NCBI RefSeq assembly: GCF_000024785.1
Contig: NC_013441.1
Span: 1 to 64,000, forward strand
Reading direction: 5' to 3'
DNA from: Gordonia bronchialis DSM 43247
Lineage (GTDB): Bacteria > Actinomycetota > Actinomycetes > Mycobacteriales > Mycobacteriaceae
DNA: 64,000 bases
Made by a program: the position numbers and the translations under genes. Shown here piece by piece: positions 34,459 through 43,421 of this stretch (position 1 is the first letter of the stretch; the number at the start of each line of letters is the position of its first letter). The notes under the pieces are model-generated. The model saw nothing but the letters and a program-made list of their open reading frames with translations, was not told where the DNA came from and did no database searches.

Positions 34459-34596
34459 TGGTTGAGCCGGGTCGGCGAGGAACGATCCGCCCCGCGTCCC
34501 ACTGTTGGTTGAGCCGGGACGGCGAGGAACGAGCCGCCCCGCGTCCCACTGTTGGTTGAGCCGGGACGGCGAGGAACGAGCCGCCCCGCGTCGAAA
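34459..34596 (+). repeat. Three tandem 47-base repeats before tRNA-Leu
   Basis: Copies begin with TGGTTGAGCCGGG at 34459, 34506 and 34553, a period of 47 bases; copies 2 and 3 are nearly identical and copy 1 has two or three changes. The unit contains GGCGAGGAACGAGCCG and resembles dispersed intergenic repeats seen in Gordonia-type genomes. The remainder of the 34261-34752 gap shows no gene. The region divides the fhaA promoter from the tRNA. Confidence 0.85.
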
Positions 34597-34752
34597 CCAC
34601 ACGCAACCACACACCCAACCCGCCCCCTCCGGCTCGGCGCGAACGAGCCGAATCAAACGAGTTTGGATCCCGACCAACCCGACTGTTATCGTTCTCGGGT
34701 CCGTTGGTCCACCCAGACCGACGAACATGCCCGCCGAGCAATCGGCGGCCAC

Positions 34753-34838
34753 GGGCGAGTGGCGGAATGGCAGACGCGCTGGCTTCAGGTGCCAGTGTCC
34801 TTCGGGACGTGGGGGTTCAAGTCCCCCTTCGCCCACCA
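34753..34838 (+). tRNA. tRNA-Leu (anticodon CAG)
   Basis: A class II tRNA with a long variable arm. Acceptor GGGCGAG pairs with TTCGCCC, the anticodon stem CTGGC/GCCAG holds the loop TTCAGGT with CAG at 34786-34788, and the T arm is GGGGG-TTCAAGT-CCCCC. ACCA ends the gene (34835-34838). It marks the left edge of the accessory island. Confidence 0.97.
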
Positions 34839-34867
34839 CGGAGCAGTTCAGCTCAAAGTGGTACATC

Positions 34868-34908
34868 AGGTCAGGTTGCGGAATCGTAGCCTGACCTTTG
34901 GTTTTGTC
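34868..34908 (+). terminator. Terminator after tRNA-Leu
   Basis: AGGTCAGG (34868-34875) pairs with CCTGACCT (34890-34897) over a 14-base loop and is followed by TTGGTTTTG. It is a convincing intrinsic terminator for the tRNA. A hairpin of similar design lies at 54138. Confidence 0.8.
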
Positions 34909-35017
34909 GCGGGCGGCTCGATGGCTCGCCAAAACCTTTGATTGTGGGGACATTGGGTTGACGTGTCCCGTGCAGCGCGTATGCGGGCTATGACTATGTA
35001 CCGACGTACTCCGGGGA

Positions 35018-35803
35018 TCACGCCTTCCTATCCGGTTTCTCGATGTGGGTATCGATCAAGAACCCGGCAATTGCAAACCCCGCGTTGACCGCGAGCTTCG
35101 CATGCCGCGGTGCAGGGCCAACGGAGCGTTTGCCACGACCATGAGCATCGCTGAGGGCATTTCGCATTCCGGCGAGGCCGCTGACGACTGTTGCAGCGCC
35201 GCTGAGAATTTGCTTGATGATTTGTTCGGAGTGCTGGTCAGGCGAGACCTCCATCGCCGATGCCGCAACCTTGTAGAGCTTCGCGAGGTCCCAGGAGTTT
35301 TCGTAAGCAACTGACCGTTCGTCGCAGATGTGCTTGCAGACACTTTCCAACGTTGTGCGAGTAGCGGTGATCGCGCCGTCTGGGTCGGACGTCACCTTGC
35401 CCAGCGCCGCCGTCCACGACTTTGTGACTGCCTGCCAGTCCTCCAGCTTTTCCAAGCCTTGGCTGGCTGCTTTGGCACCTGGGGTCCCATCGGCTAATAG
35501 GAGCGAACGGAGCTTCTCGATCTCCTCGTCTGGAGGCATTCCGTACCTACTGCCACCGTCGTAGCTGCAGAGCTCGAGCAGAAAGGTCTTCTGCTGCTGC
35601 AACGGCATTGACTTGAGGCCAGCTTGGAAGATCTGCCACCGTGACATGGCTCCACCACCCCAGCCCTGGTACGGGCCAAGCGCATCGGTGTACTCGGCAA
35701 AGATCTCGTGGATCTCGGGGCCGCTGAATCCTGTCTCGCGCGCGAACATATCGGTGGCTAGCTTCATGACGCGGTAGGGCAGGTCGTTCGTCTTCGAGGA
35801 CAC
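35018..35803 (-). CDS. Abortive-infection C-terminal domain protein
   Basis: The 261-residue protein ends in a region typical of the Abi_C domain (PF14355-like, about 145-258): ITATRTTLESVCKHICDER, DLAKLYKVAA, SGLAGMRNALSDAHGRG and VNAGFAIAGFLIDTH. The conserved R-N-x-x-S-D-A-H-G motif is present. The N-terminal half (MKLATDMFARETGFSGPEIHEIF) is a helical sensor-like region found in several abortive-infection proteins. The predicted role is phage defence, by family resemblance. The GTG start at 35803 lacks a clear ribosome-binding site; ATG at 35766 is an alternative. It is divergent from the methyltransferase operon across about 160 bases. Confidence 0.78.
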   Translation of the reverse strand: MSSKTNDLPYRVMKLATDMFARETGFSGPEIHEIFAEYTDALGPYQGWGGGAMSRWQIFQAGLKSMPLQQQKTFLLELCSYDGGSRYGMPPDEEIEKLRSLLLADGTPGAKAASQGLEKLEDWQAVTKSWTAALGKVTSDPDGAITATRTTLESVCKHICDERSVAYENSWDLAKLYKVAASAMEVSPDQHSEQIIKQILSGAATVVSGLAGMRNALSDAHGRGKRSVGPAPRHAKLAVNAGFAIAGFLIDTHIEKPDRKA

Positions 35804-35964
35804 GTACTCATTGTTGGCTATGAATCACTGGATCGCGTGAAGCTCCATCGAGTCAGTACCGCCGGCGGGTGCCAGGACTTCCCCCATTCCGTCGGCCGAC
35901 GCCGATAAGGTTTCTGACCGGGCGGCACGATGGCAGCCCGTAGGTGAGCCGGAGGAGTACAGCT

Positions 35965-38900
35965 GTGCGTTTGAGCGCCGACAAGACCGTGAAGTGGACT
36001 GCAGCGTCCGCGCCCGACGGGGTTGCTCCTGAGAAGGTCTATTTCGGCCCGGACCCGCACCACCTCGGAGGCTTCCAGGTTGCTGTCGCGCGTGCTGCCT
36101 CGGCGCCGTCCCGCCAAGTGCTTCGAGAACTCTTTAACGCGCGCAAGGGCAAGACGCAGGTCCAGCTCATCATCGCAATACTCCACGACGAGACCGCTTA
36201 CATGTTTGGCCCTGACCCTCAGGCGCAGGCCGTTGAACTCCCGATCGAACAGGCTCAGCGTCAGCTTCAGTCCGTGCTTGCCGAACCTGACGTGCTGGCC
36301 GCGACGGAGCGATACGCAGCCTTCCGGAAGGCGAACGACACTACGGGTGTCGTGGGCTTTACCAATAGCGGTCTGTTTGCGACGCACCACATTACGAGCA
36401 ATGTCCCGAAGCGATCCGACTGGGAGGCTCTCGGCAAGAACGCCGCGCCACTGCTCAGCAAGCGGGGTAGGCAGCTTGTCGAGGCTCTTGGGTTCGGCAC
36501 GTCACCAGGGCCAAACGGAACGATGCTGCTTTCGACGGGTGGCCACCCGCCTCGCGCGGTTGCAGTTCTACTTGACGACTCCGAGCACTTTGACACTAAG
36601 ACCCAGCGCTTCCAGCTTTCGCCGGTGGCGTTTGGCCTGGCGGTCGCGTCGAGGCAGGAGGTTCCGTGGCTCGTCGTGCTTCGGAAGGATCAGATCAGGC
36701 TGTACCCGGGCCGCGACGGTGTCGGCGTTGGATCCAAGGGCCAGGCCGACACGTTCTTCGAGGTCGACTTGTCGACCATCGATTCCGAGTTCGCTGCCCT
36801 GCTTCCCCTGGTGTTTTCTGCGGATGCACTCGTCGCCGATGGCACAGCAGATGGACTGCTGCGCGACAGTGCCCGTTACGCGACAGAGTTGGGCGCGCGC
36901 CTTCGGGAGCGAATTTACGACGAGATTGTTCCTCCTCTGGCGGTCGAAGTCGCACACCGTCTTGCGAAGAACGCAGGTGTGAAACTCGATGCTGATGGAC
37001 TCGCGCTCGCCTACCGTGTCACCCTTCATATTCTCTTTCGACTGATCTTCCAGGCATATGCCGAGGACCGTGGCCTTCTGCCGTCTGGCCGAAACGAGGG
37101 CTTCGACGCAAACAGCCTCAAGACAAACGCCCGACGATTACTCGACGCGGATACTAGCGACTTCGGAGATTCATCCACTATCTGGTTCGACCTCGTGCAG
37201 GTGTGGAACGCGATCGATCACGGTAACCCGCAGTGGCAGATTCCCGCATATAACGGAGGGCTTTTCTCCACGGACCCGGACCGATCGCCCGAAGGCGCAC
37301 TTATAAAGCGAATCGAGCTGCCGGATAATGTGCTCGGCCCAGCGCTCAAGAGTCTTCTCATTGACATTAACGAGGACGGAGTACTCGGCGCTGTCGACTT
37401 CCGCTCGCTGAGCGTTCGCGAGTTCGGCACTATCTACGAGGGCCTCCTGGAGAGTTCGCTCTCTCTTGCCGAGGAGAACCTCACGGTTGACAAGAATGGA
37501 GCGTGGGTACCGGCGAAGCGTGGTGATGAGGTGTGGGCGCGCTCCGGGGAGGTCTACTTCCACACAGCGTCTGGAGAGCGAAAAGCGACCGGTTCCTACT
37601 TCACGCCAAAGATAGTCGTGGATCACCTCATAGAGCGGTCGATTGTCCCCGCACTCGGTGTCCATCTACAGAAGATTGCCGATCACCTAAACAACGGTGA
37701 TGCATCCGCCGCTGCACGTGACTTCTTCGATTTCCGCGCGGCAGACCTCGCGATGGGCTCTGGGCACTTCCTAGTCGCGGCCGTCGACAAGATCGAAGCG
37801 CTCATGCGCACTTTCCTTACGGACCATGCAGTTCCAGGCGTTGTCGAGGAGCTGTTAAGGCTCGCGGAGGTCGCACGGAACGCTCTCGGCACCGACGATG
37901 TCGCCAAGAGCGAGGTCGACGAGGTGGGCCTTCTGCGTCGGCAAGTCGCGCGCCGCTGCGTCTATGGCCTCGACATCAATCCGATGGCGGTCGAATTGGC
38001 TCGCCTCGCCCTGTGGATTCACACGTTCGTGCCCGGCCTCCCTATGAGCAACCTCGACCATGGGTTGGTGAACGCCAATAGCCTTACTGGTATCGGCACA
38101 ATCGACGAGGCACTCGATGCTCTGCAGCCCGGCCGTAAACCGGGTGAGATCAGCCTCTTCGATGAAATTCTCACCGATCAATTGGCGTCCTCGAAGACCC
38201 TGCTTATCGATGTTGCAAGCGCCAGCGAGGCGAACAAGGCAGAGGTGCAAGAGGGCGCGCGGATGCTTGCTAGAGCGCGTGCGTCTGCAGCTACCGCAAA
38301 CAAGATCTTTGACGCTGCTGTTGCTGCACGGATCGGTTGGATCCAGCCTGGACTAATTGTGGACAAACCGTCCTTGCAATCAGTCCTTGAGCGCCCCGAG
38401 ACAGCGAAAGCCGCGGAGCAACTCAACCCAGCTCACATGCCGTACCTCTTTCCAGAGGTCTTTCTGCGTGATCGGCCCGGGTTTGATGTAATCCTTGGCA
38501 ACCCTCCCTGGGAGACCGTCAAGGTCGAGGAACAGAAGTGGTGGGGCCTCAGGATGCCGGGGCTGCGTTCACTGCCGCAGAAGCAGAAACGAGCCGGACT
38601 CGTTGCCTTCCAGAAGGCGCGACCGGACCTCGTTGACGAATATGAGGCTGAACGACAGACAGTTGACGCCTACGCCACCGTGCTGCGGACAGGCCCATTT
38701 GTTCTTGGGAGCGGGGACATCGACCTTTACCAGGCGTTCGCTTGGCGAAACTGGCAACTACTGCGGCACGCGGGACGAAGTGCGGTCGTGCTCCCAAGAA
38801 CAGCGCTGTCGGGATCGCCCCTTGAACACTGGCGGCGACTCGTGTTGACCAAAGGCTCCTTCACCGACGTGTGCTTTATCTCGAATACTGGCCGCTGGGC

Positions 38901-39963
38901 CTTCGACATGGAGCCGCGCTACACGATTGGGCTGACCGTTGTGGAAAAAGGCGGCGACCGATTTGTGCGCTGGTCTGGCCCATTTTCGAGCGAGCAAGAG
39001 TTCCGGAACGGTGCGGATACTGTTGCGTCAGTTCCGTGCAATGAGTTTTCCTCTTGGTCGGACTCGGTTTCGTTCCCGTTAATACCCGATGCGAAGTCGG
39101 CCAGCATCTTCCGGCAGATGAAGCAGAGCCCGCGATTCGATGATGCCCGTCCGGGCTGGGAGTTTCGTCTCACCAACGAGTTACATTCGACCAACAACCG
39201 CGCACTCTATGATTTTGATCTGTCAAAGGGTGCGGGTAAGACACCCGTACTTGCTGGCTCGTCCTTCAATTTGTGGATGCCTGACGCTGGCGACCCGTAT
39301 GCGTACAGTGTCACTTCGAAGCTGCGTGCGCACCTGAAAAAGAAGCTCGCGGCGCAACTTCGGCAACGCAGGTCCGCGTACTTCGGGATGACTTTCGGCG
39401 CGAAAGACCTTCCGATGGATCACGCCAGGATCGTCTTCAGAAAAATCGCGCGTCCAAGTGACAGCCGTACCTCAATCGCATGCCTCATTCCACCAAGGAA
39501 CTCGATCACCGAGGCTGGGCAGATTGTTGTGACCGTTCAAGGTGATCCGAAGGCGGAGGCATACTTGCTCGGCGTTCTCAGCAGCATTCCATTCGACTGG
39601 GCGGCCAGACGGTGGGTCGAGCTTAATTTCAACTTCTACCTGATGAATCCGATGCCCGTGCCCAGATACTCACCCGGTACTCCGCTGACGAAGCGCATGG
39701 TAGAGGTCGCTGGAAAGCTCGCCGCCGCTGACGAGCGTTACGCCGACTGGGCGGCCGCGGTTGGCGTTCGGGTCAGCTCAGTGAAATCGGCCGCGGAGAA
39801 AGAAAGCTTGATTGCCGAACTCGATGCGCTGGTGAGTCTGCTGTACGGCCTTGAGGAGGATCAGGTCGAGCACATGTTTGCAACTTTCCACCGTGGTTGG
39901 AACTACGAGGCCCGGCTCGACGCGGTCATTACTCACTATCGAGAGTGGAAAGGTAAGGCATGA
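35965..39963 (+). CDS. Eco57I-like N6-adenine DNA methyltransferase
   Basis: The 1332-residue protein has the layout of large class gamma adenine methylases found in BREX, DISARM and type IIG systems. An N-terminal region (about 1-450) is followed by SGERKATGSYFTPKIVVDHLI near 540, the SAM-binding motif DLAMGSGHFLVAA near 592, YGLDINPMAVELARLALW near 668, and the catalytic NPPW near 845. A large C-terminal target-recognition-like part follows. I see no nuclease motif with confidence in the N-terminus. GTG at 35965 behind GGAGGAG is chosen over GTG at 35944. It overlaps the helicase gene by 4 bases. It probably marks host DNA for the system's helicase/nuclease partner. Confidence 0.88.
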   Translation: MRLSADKTVKWTAASAPDGVAPEKVYFGPDPHHLGGFQVAVARAASAPSRQVLRELFNARKGKTQVQLIIAILHDETAYMFGPDPQAQAVELPIEQAQRQLQSVLAEPDVLAATERYAAFRKANDTTGVVGFTNSGLFATHHITSNVPKRSDWEALGKNAAPLLSKRGRQLVEALGFGTSPGPNGTMLLSTGGHPPRAVAVLLDDSEHFDTKTQRFQLSPVAFGLAVASRQEVPWLVVLRKDQIRLYPGRDGVGVGSKGQADTFFEVDLSTIDSEFAALLPLVFSADALVADGTADGLLRDSARYATELGARLRERIYDEIVPPLAVEVAHRLAKNAGVKLDADGLALAYRVTLHILFRLIFQAYAEDRGLLPSGRNEGFDANSLKTNARRLLDADTSDFGDSSTIWFDLVQVWNAIDHGNPQWQIPAYNGGLFSTDPDRSPEGALIKRIELPDNVLGPALKSLLIDINEDGVLGAVDFRSLSVREFGTIYEGLLESSLSLAEENLTVDKNGAWVPAKRGDEVWARSGEVYFHTASGERKATGSYFTPKIVVDHLIERSIVPALGVHLQKIADHLNNGDASAAARDFFDFRAADLAMGSGHFLVAAVDKIEALMRTFLTDHAVPGVVEELLRLAEVARNALGTDDVAKSEVDEVGLLRRQVARRCVYGLDINPMAVELARLALWIHTFVPGLPMSNLDHGLVNANSLTGIGTIDEALDALQPGRKPGEISLFDEILTDQLASSKTLLIDVASASEANKAEVQEGARMLARARASAATANKIFDAAVAARIGWIQPGLIVDKPSLQSVLERPETAKAAEQLNPAHMPYLFPEVFLRDRPGFDVILGNPPWETVKVEEQKWWGLRMPGLRSLPQKQKRAGLVAFQKARPDLVDEYEAERQTVDAYATVLRTGPFVLGSGDIDLYQAFAWRNWQLLRHAGRSAVVLPRTALSGSPLEHWRRLVLTKGSFTDVCFISNTGRWAFDMEPRYTIGLTVVEKGGDRFVRWSGPFSSEQEFRNGADTVASVPCNEFSSWSDSVSFPLIPDAKSASIFRQMKQSPRFDDARPGWEFRLTNELHSTNNRALYDFDLSKGAGKTPVLAGSSFNLWMPDAGDPYAYSVTSKLRAHLKKKLAAQLRQRRSAYFGMTFGAKDLPMDHARIVFRKIARPSDSRTSIACLIPPRNSITEAGQIVVTVQGDPKAEAYLLGVLSSIPFDWAARRWVELNFNFYLMNPMPVPRYSPGTPLTKRMVEVAGKLAAADERYADWAAAVGVRVSSVKSAAEKESLIAELDALVSLLYGLEEDQVEHMFATFHRGWNYEARLDAVITHYREWKGKA

Positions 39964-42900
39964 CGCAACTGCCCGACTTTGCGACCAATCACGCATCGAC
40001 CGAAGCGGGACTCACGGTTGCTGACAAAGTCAATGAACTGTTCTGTCTGCTGCGTGAGAACAAGGTGACTGCTCCACCGATTGCTATCGCGACGGCCTAC
40101 GTCAACCCAGCTGGTTTCGCGCTTCTTGCTGACGAGTTGGAACTAGCACCGCGAGTTCGGTTGTTGCTCGGTGCTGAACCCGAGGAGGAATCGGTCCGAG
40201 CGATCACCTCGGGTGACTCCGATCAGGACGCACGACGAGACGCGGCAATCGAACACCACCAGGCCTGGCTGGAAGCGGAGCGGGACACAATGGGCTTTGC
40301 TCGTATTCCTACGGCCGAGGCGAAGCGGATGGTCGAGTGGCTGAAAAGCATGGACGTCGAACAAAATCCAAGAGTCGAGGTCCGTCGCTACTCGGGTGGC
40401 TTCCTCCACGGGAAGACCTACCTCGTCGAGGACAACGCAACGCAGGCGGCGATCGCGGGGTCGTCGAACATGACCTACGCCGGCCTCGCCCGAAATGCCG
40501 AGTTGAATCTCGGCACGGGTGGTGGGACGGGCGCGGCGGGAAAGGTGCGTGAGTGGTTCGAGCACTACTGGTCACAGAGCGACTCGTATGACCTTGCAGA
40601 GCTGTATGGCCGTCTGTGGGATCCTCATACGCCGTGGGCGATCTATCTTCGCATGCTTTGGGAACTGTACGGCGAGCATCTCGATTCCGACGAGAACCCT
40701 GAACCTCACACGCGCCTTGAGCTGACGCGCTTTCAGGCGGATGGGGTGGTGCGTATGGAGCGCCTTCTCGACGAGCACGGCGGTGTCCTGGTCGCCGATG
40801 AGGTGGGATTGGGCAAGACCTACCTTGCCGGCGAGGTCATCTACCGAACGGCAAACATCAATCGGCAACGGGTGCTCATCGTCGCGCCGGCCGCGCTGAA
40901 ATCGTCGATGTGGGAACCATTCTTGGAATCCTACGACTTCAGCCGCTGGGTGAAGGTTTACTCCTACGAGGAGGTACGCAACCGCCTCGACCCCGACAGG
41001 GGACCAGTTGATGCGTTCCTCCAAGAGGTCGCAGACTATTCACTCGTCGTCATCGACGAGGCACACAACCTGCGCAACTCCGGAGCACAGCGTTCAGGTG
41101 CCGTGGATCGAGTCATCACGGCCGGCGGGTCCAAACGCGTTGTGCTGCTTACTGCTACGCCGGTCAATAACTCGCTCACCGATCTTGAAACTCTGGTGAA
41201 GTACTTCATCCGCGACGACGCCCGCTTTGCGGCGCTGGGAATACCGAGCATCCGCGAGTACATCAAGCAGGCGCAGGCCATGGACCCCGCCAATCTGACA
41301 CCCGAGCATCTGTTTGACCTGATGGATCAGGTTGCCGTGCGGCGCACCCGAAAGTTCGTCAAGGAGCACTACGCCAACGAGCTGATCCGGGGCGCGGATG
41401 GGAAGCTGACAACTCTGAAGTTCCCGCAGCCCAAGGTTCGCCGTATCGACTACGACCTCAACGATGACGGCCTGGCGCTCATTGACGCGATGGTCTACGC
41501 GCTCGACGACCCGACCGATCCACACGCCTCACGCGCGTGGGAAGAACGCAGTCGCGATCCGCAGCGGCTGATGCTCGCGCGCTATCTCTCCAGCATGTAC
41601 ACGGTCGACCACGACTTGCAGGAATACCAGATCACAAACGCAGGCCTGCTTCGGTCTGGTCTCCTCAAGCGACTGGAGTCCAGTCCACAGGCGCTCCACG
41701 CCTCTCTGGAAAACATGATCGCCTCCCACGAGAGCTTCCTGGAGGCGCTCGGAAAGGGCTTCGTTCTCAAAGGCGAAGCGCTGAGTGAATGGGTCTCCTC
41801 CGACTCTGACGACCTCGACGCCTTCGTGGCCGAATTCGACAACGACGAACAGATCGAATCGGTCGACGGCTACCACCTCACCGAACTTCAGGGTGACGTC
41901 GAGTCCGACATCGCTCTGCTGTGTGAACTGCGAGATCTCGCCCACCTTGTGATCGAAGGTGTCGAGCCCAAGGTTGAGCAACTCGTCGAGGAACTGACGA
42001 CGATTGCGGCCGACGCGCAGCGCGTCGACCCGCGCGGTCTCTCGCATGCCGACCGCAGGAAAGTCATCGTCTTCTCGGCCTTCACCGACACGATCATCCC
42101 CATCCACGACGCCGTCGTGGAAGCAATCCAATCAGCGCCCGCAGGATCTCCGCTGGCCGACTACCGGGCTCGCATCGCCCCGCCAATCATGGGCTCCTAC
42201 GCCAAAACCCACGAACGCGGAGCAACCGGCGGCGTCGACCAAGGAGGCCGAGCGTCAACCATCGCCGGCTTCGCACCCGCGACGGCTGGACCTCGAAACG
42301 CGAAGGGCGAGCCAGCGGCGAAGGACGAGTTCGACATCCTCTTCACCACCGATGTGCTCTCCGAGGGCGTGAACCTCCAACAAGCCGGGCAGATGATCAA
42401 CTACGACCTGCCATGGAACCCCATGCGCATCGTGCAGCGACACGGCCGTGTCGACCGCATCGGCTCCAAACACGACTACGTCCACCTCGGGCTCTTCTTC
42501 CCGGCCGAACGCCTCGACGCCCTGCTGGACCTAGAGGCACGTCTGGAAGCAAAGCTAGCGCTAGCCGATGCGGCAGTCGGGGCAGGGAACGTACTGCCGG
42601 GCCGCGGACCAGGACACGAAGTGAATCTCACCGACGACCAAGTCACCGACGAGTTCGAGAAGCTGCTCGACGCCGGTGGATCGAGTGCCTCACTCTCCGG
42701 CGAGGAGTACCGTCGGCGACTGTCCAGTGCGTTCAACATGGACCCGCTGCTGAAAGCCGACATCCTCGGTCTCCCTTACGGTTCGGGAAGCGGATTCGTG
42801 AACCCAGTGGTGAACGGCAACGGCTACGTCTTCTGTATCAAGATCGGAAAGAGCCCGAAGCCCTGGTTCAGATACGTGCCGGTCGACGACGACTGGTCGC

Positions 42901-43421
42901 TCCGCCACAACGAAGACGGCCACCCACTGATCTCTTCGGACACCCTGCTGTCCCTCCGCGTCGCCGATCCACAGAACGCCAGCGCTGATCGATGGCTCCC
43001 TGACGAGGTCTACGACCACGCCTTCGACGCGTGGGAGGTCGCCCGCGACAGCGTCTACAACGTCTGGCAGGAGCTAACCGACCCGAACGCGTTCCAACCC
43101 GACCTGCCACTGTCCTTCCGGGACGCATACGCACTCGTGTTCAAGAGAGGTGGATACCTGGGCAGGGACGCTCAAATCGCGCTCGCCAATCGCCTACGCA
43201 GCGTCCCCTCCGCCAAAGTGTCGCGTCAGGTCCGCGGGGCAATCAACCAAGGTCGCACTGACGAGGAACGCATCAAGCTCATCACCGAGGTGCTCGACGA
43301 GGCCGGAATCAGCGCACCACCGCCACGCGAACCCCTCCCCGATGTCGAGAAGCACGAAGTCCGCCTCGTGACCTGGCTCGCCGTGAAAGGCACGCGGGCA
43401 CTTGAGGAGACAGCACAGTGA
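39960..43421 (+). CDS. Fused phospholipase-D-like nuclease and SNF2 helicase
   Basis: The 1153-residue protein has an N-terminal PLD-like domain (about 1-200) with one HKD-type motif, LHGKTYLVED followed by AAIAGSSNMTYAG near 149-172. Superfamily 2 helicase motifs follow: VLVADEVGLGKTYLAGE near 275 (Walker A), VVIDEAHNLRN near 362 (DEAH), LLTATPVNNS near 396, ILFTTDVLSEGVNLQQA near 795 and VQRHGRVDRIGS near 823 (motif VI). The helicase type is SNF2/RapA-like. A single HKD motif implies dimerisation for cleavage. It is coupled to both neighbours by 4-base overlaps, so the three proteins are made together. The role is inferred: DNA translocation and cleavage in defence. Confidence 0.88.
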   Translation: MTQLPDFATNHASTEAGLTVADKVNELFCLLRENKVTAPPIAIATAYVNPAGFALLADELELAPRVRLLLGAEPEEESVRAITSGDSDQDARRDAAIEHHQAWLEAERDTMGFARIPTAEAKRMVEWLKSMDVEQNPRVEVRRYSGGFLHGKTYLVEDNATQAAIAGSSNMTYAGLARNAELNLGTGGGTGAAGKVREWFEHYWSQSDSYDLAELYGRLWDPHTPWAIYLRMLWELYGEHLDSDENPEPHTRLELTRFQADGVVRMERLLDEHGGVLVADEVGLGKTYLAGEVIYRTANINRQRVLIVAPAALKSSMWEPFLESYDFSRWVKVYSYEEVRNRLDPDRGPVDAFLQEVADYSLVVIDEAHNLRNSGAQRSGAVDRVITAGGSKRVVLLTATPVNNSLTDLETLVKYFIRDDARFAALGIPSIREYIKQAQAMDPANLTPEHLFDLMDQVAVRRTRKFVKEHYANELIRGADGKLTTLKFPQPKVRRIDYDLNDDGLALIDAMVYALDDPTDPHASRAWEERSRDPQRLMLARYLSSMYTVDHDLQEYQITNAGLLRSGLLKRLESSPQALHASLENMIASHESFLEALGKGFVLKGEALSEWVSSDSDDLDAFVAEFDNDEQIESVDGYHLTELQGDVESDIALLCELRDLAHLVIEGVEPKVEQLVEELTTIAADAQRVDPRGLSHADRRKVIVFSAFTDTIIPIHDAVVEAIQSAPAGSPLADYRARIAPPIMGSYAKTHERGATGGVDQGGRASTIAGFAPATAGPRNAKGEPAAKDEFDILFTTDVLSEGVNLQQAGQMINYDLPWNPMRIVQRHGRVDRIGSKHDYVHLGLFFPAERLDALLDLEARLEAKLALADAAVGAGNVLPGRGPGHEVNLTDDQVTDEFEKLLDAGGSSASLSGEEYRRRLSSAFNMDPLLKADILGLPYGSGSGFVNPVVNGNGYVFCIKIGKSPKPWFRYVPVDDDWSLRHNEDGHPLISSDTLLSLRVADPQNASADRWLPDEVYDHAFDAWEVARDSVYNVWQELTDPNAFQPDLPLSFRDAYALVFKRGGYLGRDAQIALANRLRSVPSAKVSRQVRGAINQGRTDEERIKLITEVLDEAGISAPPPREPLPDVEKHEVRLVTWLAVKGTRALEETAQ

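Noticed and set aside
34459..34596. CRISPR array
   Set aside because: The repeats are contiguous with no unique spacers and there are no cas genes anywhere in the window.
34811..34838. attL site in the tRNA-Leu 3' end
   Set aside because: I could not find a second copy of the tRNA end at the right border of the island, and the only recombinase-like gene is far away and lacks a clear catalytic Tyr.
35818..36390. A 190-codon frame on - overlapping the start of the methylase
   Set aside because: It overlaps the well-supported methylase and its ribosome-binding site, and its sequence shows no familiar motif.
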